From Clostridia bacterium (lineage in GTDB: Bacteria; Bacillota_A; Clostridia; Oscillospirales; CAG-272), in NCBI GenBank assembly GCA_017468115.1, contig JAFUJS010000016.1:1-9074 (forward strand): 9,074 bases of DNA, written 5' to 3'. Shown here in pieces: positions 5,425-9,074 of this stretch (the first letter of the stretch is position 1; every line of letters starts with the position of its first letter). The translations under genes and the position numbers were made by a program. Below the pieces are notes generated by a model. The model did no database searches, had not been told where the DNA came from, and saw nothing but the letters and a program-made list of their open reading frames with translations.

Positions 5425-6582
5425 TTAGCCGTTTTGCTCCTCTAAAAGGTGGCATGCGGCAAAATGTCCCTCGCCATACTCCTTATACTGTGGTGGAATA
5501 TGCTTGCATATTTCCTTAGCATACGGACAGCGTGTATGGAAGCGACAGCCCTTTGGTGGGTTCGCAGGAGATGGAATATCGCCTGTCAGAACCATACGGT
5601 TCATTTTCACGTCGGGGTTTGGATTCGGAATTGCTGAGAACAGCGCCCTTGTGTAAGGGTGAAGTGGGTTTTCAAAGATATCGTCCTTCTTACCAAACTC
5701 TACCATTGCGCCAAGGTACATAACGCCGATTTTGTCGGAGATGTACTTAACCACCGATAGGTCGTGGGAGATAAAGAGATATGTAAGACCCAAATTCTTT
5801 TGTAAGTCCTTAAGAAGATTGATAATCTGTGCCTGAATTGACACGTCAAGCGCAGAAACAGGCTCATCACAAATAACAAGCTTTGGATTTACGGAAAGCG
5901 CTCTTGCAATACAAATCCTTTGGCGCTGACCGCCTGAAAACTCGTGTGGGTATCTTTCGTAATAGTAATCACGAAGTCCGCACTTGTCCATTAAGTCAAG
6001 CACATAATCCTTTCTTTCTGCCTTTGGTACAATCTTGTGCACCTCAACAGGCTCGGAAAGGATGCCTCCTACTGTGCTTCTTGGTGGAAGTGATGAGTAG
6101 GGGTCTTGGAAAATAATCTGCATTTGACGGCGAAGCTCTCTCATCTTAGAGGGTTTGATATTTGTAATATCCTGTCCGTTAAAGATAATTTGACCGCCGT
6201 TTGATGGGTGAAGCTTCAAAATAGTTCTACCCATTGTGGTCTTACCACAGCCGCTTTCGCCAACAATACCAAGAGTTTCGCCCGGGTAAAGCTTGAAGGA
6301 AACGTCGTCAACTGCGATAAGCTCCTGCTGTACCTTACCTGTAAGGCTCTTCTTGATTGGGAAAGCCTTTCTCAGGTGTCTAACCTCTAAGAGCGCCTCA
6401 GGGTCGAAGGGCTGGGCAAAGTCGTACTCCGCCTGTGCCTTTTTCCATGCACGGTATTCTGCCTCGATAGCCGCATCGTCGTAGATAGGCTCTGCCTGTG
6501 CCACGGATGCTTCTGCTTCCTCTGTGGGCTCTACTACTGTATCGGTAGGCTCCAGAGCTTCATTGTTTTCAAAATCAGCCAT
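5425..6582 (-). CDS. oppF: Peptide ABC importer ATPase OppF/DppF
   Basis: Second ATPase of an oligopeptide/dipeptide importer, acting on the cytosolic face of the membrane; 385 aa. The nucleotide-binding domain begins near residue 63. Walker A GESGCGKTT is at 108-116, Q-loop Q159, signature FSGGQRQR 215-222, Walker B LVICDEP with D239-E240, and switch His 273. The C-terminal oligopeptide-transporter extension has C346, C352, C359 and C377 (CRFHTRCPYAKEIC, then AACH), the pattern that binds an iron-sulphur cluster in characterised relatives. Residues 1-62 are an acidic Glu/Ala-rich extension not usual in the family. The ATG at 6582 is preferred over an in-frame GTG at 6588: GGAGG lies 9 nt before the ATG but only 3 nt before the GTG. 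It overlaps the oppD stop by 8 nt, indicating translational coupling. Opp versus Dpp cannot be decided without the binding protein. Confidence 0.93.
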   Translation of the reverse strand: MADFENNEALEPTDTVVEPTEEAEASVAQAEPIYDDAAIEAEYRAWKKAQAEYDFAQPFDPEALLEVRHLRKAFPIKKSLTGKVQQELIAVDDVSFKLYPGETLGIVGESGCGKTTMGRTILKLHPSNGGQIIFNGQDITNIKPSKMRELRRQMQIIFQDPYSSLPPRSTVGGILSEPVEVHKIVPKAERKDYVLDLMDKCGLRDYYYERYPHEFSGGQRQRICIARALSVNPKLVICDEPVSALDVSIQAQIINLLKDLQKNLGLTYLFISHDLSVVKYISDKIGVMYLGAMVEFGKKDDIFENPLHPYTRALFSAIPNPNPDVKMNRMVLTGDIPSPANPPKGCRFHTRCPYAKEICKHIPPQYKEYGEGHFAACHLLEEQNG

Positions 6583-7762
6583 TTGCACAGTCCTCCTTTT
6601 CCTCGTTATAGAGGTGGCACGCTACATAGTGTGTAGGGCTAACCTGAATCATGCCCGGATAATCGCCTGAGCACTTGCCGATGCACTTGCCACATCTTTC
6701 CTTAAAGTAGCAATGTGTAGGCATATTAATTGGGTTTGGTACGTTGCCGGGAATATTGAAGAGTGTATCTGTGTTAGATTCAAGGGTTGGCTTGGATTTC
6801 TGAAGTCCTATGGTATATGGGTGCATAGGATTGTGGAAAATCTCTCTAACAGTACCCTTCTCAATAACTCTGCCTGCGTACATAACAACCACGTAGTCTG
6901 CCATTTCAGCAATAATACCGAGGTCGTGGGTGATAAGCAGGATGGAGCCGTCAATTTTTGTTTTAATATCACGGAGCAAATCAAGAATTTGCGCCTGAAT
7001 TGTAACGTCAAGAGCAGTTGTAGGCTCGTCTGCAATAACAAGCCTTGGGTTGCAGGCAAGAGCCATAGCAATCATAACTCTTTGACGCATACCGCCTGAA
7101 AGCTCGTGGGGGAATGCCTTGTATACACGCTCGGGTGCGGCAATTCCAACCAGGTTGAGCATTTCCATTGACTTGTCCTTAGCCATTTCCTTTGTTGCGC
7201 CCGGAACGTGAATAAAGGTAACCTCGTCAAGCTGTTCTCCAATTGTGAAAATTGGGTTGAGTGAGGTCATTGGCTCCTGGAAAATCATTGAAATTTCTTT
7301 ACCACGGATTCTATGAATCTCACGGATTGGCATCTTTGCAATATCGTAGCATTTCTTCGCACCTGTGTCGTTGCCGTTTTCGTCAAGAAGCGGCTCACTT
7401 GATGCAAAGCGAATATTACCGGAGCAAATTTGTCCCTGTGGGCCTTGGATAAGACGCATAACTGACATGCTGGTTACGCTCTTTCCACAGCCGCTTTCTC
7501 CAACAACACCCACAATGGAGTGCTTTGGAACATTGTAGGAAACGCCGTTAACTGCCTTAACAACGCCTTGGTCTGTAAAGAAGTAGGTGTGAAGGTCGTC
7601 AATCTCCAAAATGTTTTCCGGGTCCTTCATTTCAGTAAGAAATTCCTCTTCCTTGGCACGTCTGTTCTTGTACCTTTCAAGGTCCTTTACGATTTTTGCG
7701 TTTTCCTTAGCAATTCTGCGGATTTCCTTACTAGATAGGTAATGAGAATTCTTTTCTGCCAT
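6575..7762 (-). CDS. oppD: Peptide ABC importer ATPase OppD/DppD
   Basis: First ATPase of the importer, 395 aa, partner of OppF in hydrolysing ATP to drive peptide uptake. Residues 1-47 form a strongly charged, probably helical extension ([19 protein letters not shown]). The ATPase domain has Walker A GESGCGKS 88-95, Q-loop Q162, signature LSGGMRQR 221-228, Walker B LVIADEP with D245-E246, and switch His 279. Residues about 120-146 ([20 protein letters not shown]) look like an insertion compared with common OppD between Walker A and the Q-loop. The C-terminal domain has Cys 351, 357, 360, 364 and 382, one more than the four usual candidate iron-sulphur ligands. The start is firm: AGGAGG sits 5 nt before the ATG, within the last codons of oppC. 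Two nucleotides separate the oppC stop from this ATG. Confidence 0.94.
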   Translation of the reverse strand: MAEKNSHYLSSKEIRRIAKENAKIVKDLERYKNRRAKEEEFLTEMKDPENILEIDDLHTYFFTDQGVVKAVNGVSYNVPKHSIVGVVGESGCGKSVTSMSVMRLIQGPQGQICSGNIRFASSEPLLDENGNDTGAKKCYDIAKMPIREIHRIRGKEISMIFQEPMTSLNPIFTIGEQLDEVTFIHVPGATKEMAKDKSMEMLNLVGIAAPERVYKAFPHELSGGMRQRVMIAMALACNPRLVIADEPTTALDVTIQAQILDLLRDIKTKIDGSILLITHDLGIIAEMADYVVVMYAGRVIEKGTVREIFHNPMHPYTIGLQKSKPTLESNTDTLFNIPGNVPNPINMPTHCYFKERCGKCIGKCSGDYPGMIQVSPTHYVACHLYNEEKEDCANG

Positions 7763-7764
7763 AA

Positions 7765-9074
7765 TTACCTCCTAGCCTTTGGGTCAAGGGCATCACGAAG
7801 ACCGTCGCCAACGAAGTTGAAGCCCAATACCGCAATAACGATACAGATACCTGCAGGCACCCAAACAAGTGGATGATACTTTAGTACATCTGCATCCTGT
7901 GAAATAATGTTAATAATTGTACCCCAAGCTGCATTTGGTGCCTTTACACCAAGGTTCAAGTATGACAGAGTTGCCTCGTAAAGAATCATACTACCAAGGC
8001 TAAGGCTCATTTGAACGATAAGCTGTGGCATAACGTTCGGAATTAGGTGCTTGAAGATTTTTCTGCCTGCAGAATAACCCATTGCCTCTGCGGCAACCAT
8101 ATACTCCTGCTCACGAAGGGACAAAATCTGTCCTCTTACAAGACGGGCTGTGCCCGGCCAAGAGATAAGTGAAAGAATTGCCATAAGGAGGTAAATTCTT
8201 TCCTCACCGGTAAGTCCTGCGCCGTCAAGAATAAAGCCTACAATAAGTAGAATTGGAACGCCTGGCAGGCACATAAGAATGTCACAAATACGCATTATTA
8301 CATTGTCTATCCAGCCACCAAAATAGCCTGCAATACCGCCAAAAATAACACCCAAGAAGGTGATTAGGAATACTGCTAGGAAGGATACAAGAAGAGATGT
8401 TTGTCCACCCTTCATAAGACGGGCAAGAACGTCGTAGCCCTCCTTGTCTGTGCCAAGTGGGTGTGTTTTGGATGTTGGCGCAAGCTGGTTGTAGGTACGT
8501 TGTGTTTCCACAGCCTGCTTTACCTCATAAACCTGTCCGTTTACCTCGAAGGTGAATACAGACTCTGCATATTCGATAATTTCTGTTTCGCCGTCTGCTG
8601 TTTTGTGATCCCATTGAGTATAAATAAGTGGACCTACAAAGCTAAATAGGAAAAGTCCTACAAGCATGATAAGACCAATAAGACTAAGCTTAGAACGGAA
8701 GAAGCGACGTACAACCATCATAGTTGGGGACATAAGCTTTACGTTTTTGTCGTGTGGCTCGTCCTCGGCTTCTTGTGGCGTTGCTTCCTCAGTTTCTTCT
8801 TCAGCCTCAGCCGCCTCGTCGCTTTGTGCGTCGATGTAGATTCCAAGAACCTCAGCTTCAGCCTCAGAAAAATCGTTTTCCTGCTTGTCTGCCTTGATGT
8901 CCTCTGCAATTCTGTTAATATCAGCCTCGTCAATTACGGCGTGCGCCTTGTCCTGCTTAATATCGTCTACAATATCTGACACCTCGTAAAGGTCGATGTC
9001 AGCAGTCTTTCCTTCTTTTGATGCTACATAAGCTGAATATATGCCCTTCTTATCTGTTGGGCGAAGGCTTAATA
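7765..9074 (-). CDS. oppC: Peptide ABC importer permease OppC/DppC, 5' end outside window
   Basis: Membrane subunit of the importer. The frame stays open to the right edge, so the start is probably beyond it; an in-frame GTG at 8982 has no convincing ribosome site. Numbering from that GTG, residues 1-95 are a long acidic cytosolic region (EAAEAEEETEEATPQEAEDE). The OppC N-terminal motif and TM1 follow (KLSLIGLIMLVGLFLFSFVG, about 98-121). Next is an outside loop of about 50 residues, then HPLGTDKEGYDVLARLMKGG (174-193), and further membrane segments near 196-220, 240-257, 264-280, 324-345 and 373-392. The EAA loop that contacts the ATPases is EYMVAAEAMG (293-302) followed by KIFKHLIPN (308-316). 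The protein ends ALDPKARR, whose two AGG codons also form the oppD ribosome site. The usual upstream partner OppB is presumably off the window. Confidence 0.93.
   Translation of the reverse strand, partial: LSLRPTDKKGIYSAYVASKEGKTADIDLYEVSDIVDDIKQDKAHAVIDEADINRIAEDIKADKQENDFSEAEAEVLGIYIDAQSDEAAEAEEETEEATPQEAEDEPHDKNVKLMSPTMMVVRRFFRSKLSLIGLIMLVGLFLFSFVGPLIYTQWDHKTADGETEIIEYAESVFTFEVNGQVYEVKQAVETQRTYNQLAPTSKTHPLGTDKEGYDVLARLMKGGQTSLLVSFLAVFLITFLGVIFGGIAGYFGGWIDNVIMRICDILMCLPGVPILLIVGFILDGAGLTGEERIYLLMAILSLISWPGTARLVRGQILSLREQEYMVAAEAMGYSAGRKIFKHLIPNVMPQLIVQMSLSLGSMILYEATLSYLNLGVKAPNAAWGTIINIISQDADVLKYHPLVWVPAGICIVIAVLGFNFVGDGLRDALDPKARR

Noticed and set aside
6583..6588. GTG start for oppF at 6588
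   Set aside because: GGAGG is only 3 nt away from it, too close; the ATG at 6582 has proper spacing.
7765..8982. GTG at 8982 as the true start of oppC
   Set aside because: No convincing Shine-Dalgarno precedes it, and the same frame stays open with plausible sequence (IYSAYVASKEGKTADIDLYE) to the window edge. An upstream start is more likely, though not provable here.
1..9074. CRISPR array, tRNA, rRNA or riboswitch
   Set aside because: No regularly spaced repeats, tRNA-like cloverleaf or recognisable riboswitch core was seen in reading the gene-free stretches.

Overview
The window looks like a Clostridia (Bacillota) chromosome, probably a gut Oscillospiraceae/Ruminococcaceae-type organism. 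This rests on the strong purine-rich Shine-Dalgarno sites, the consensus sigma-A type promoter, the Tn4451/Tn1549-type large serine recombinase and the style of the proteins. It is an inference, and no genus can be named from what is here.

Layout. (1) 1-1593, plus strand: the 3' part of a large serine recombinase, the integrase/excisionase of a mobile element. Its catalytic N-terminus lies off the left edge. A perfect 13-bp hairpin follows, and the element's right end probably lies shortly after it. (2) About 1729-2124, minus strand: a decayed fragment of an RHS/YD-repeat core, with an in-frame stop and a likely frameshift. (3) 2163-5102, plus strand: a compact four-gene operon with a perfect-consensus promoter and a palindromic operator over the predicted start of transcription. 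It encodes a LexA-like self-cleaving repressor, an unrecognised 85-aa protein, a Y-family DNA polymerase of the DinB/UmuC/UvrX type, and the tRNA methyltransferase TrmO. It ends at an intrinsic terminator. (4) 5110-5141: a bidirectional terminator separating convergent operons. (5) 9074-5145, minus strand: the distal part of an oligopeptide/dipeptide ABC importer operon: OppC permease (5' end off the window), OppD ATPase, OppF ATPase, and a small membrane protein of unknown function as last gene.

How they work together. The lexA-like/orf85/Y-polymerase block reads as a self-regulated DNA-damage (translesion) cassette. The repressor has the cleavage site, Ser and Lys with the same spacing as E. 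coli LexA, and probably binds TGGGACA-N3-TGTCCCA at its own promoter. Self-cleavage would then release the polymerase, and trmO would be co-induced by read-through. The Opp genes are tightly coupled: a 2-nt gap for C/D, an 8-nt overlap for D/F, and a 28-nt gap to the small protein. They form a peptide importer whose subunits carry unusually long charged N-terminal extensions.

The most promising items for novelty are the dedicated operator of the LexA-like cassette, the uncharacterised 85-aa partner of the polymerase, the placement of trmO in a damage-type operon, and the 83-aa membrane protein attached to the peptide transporter. No RNA gene or CRISPR array was recognised, and no intact insertion sequence was seen.
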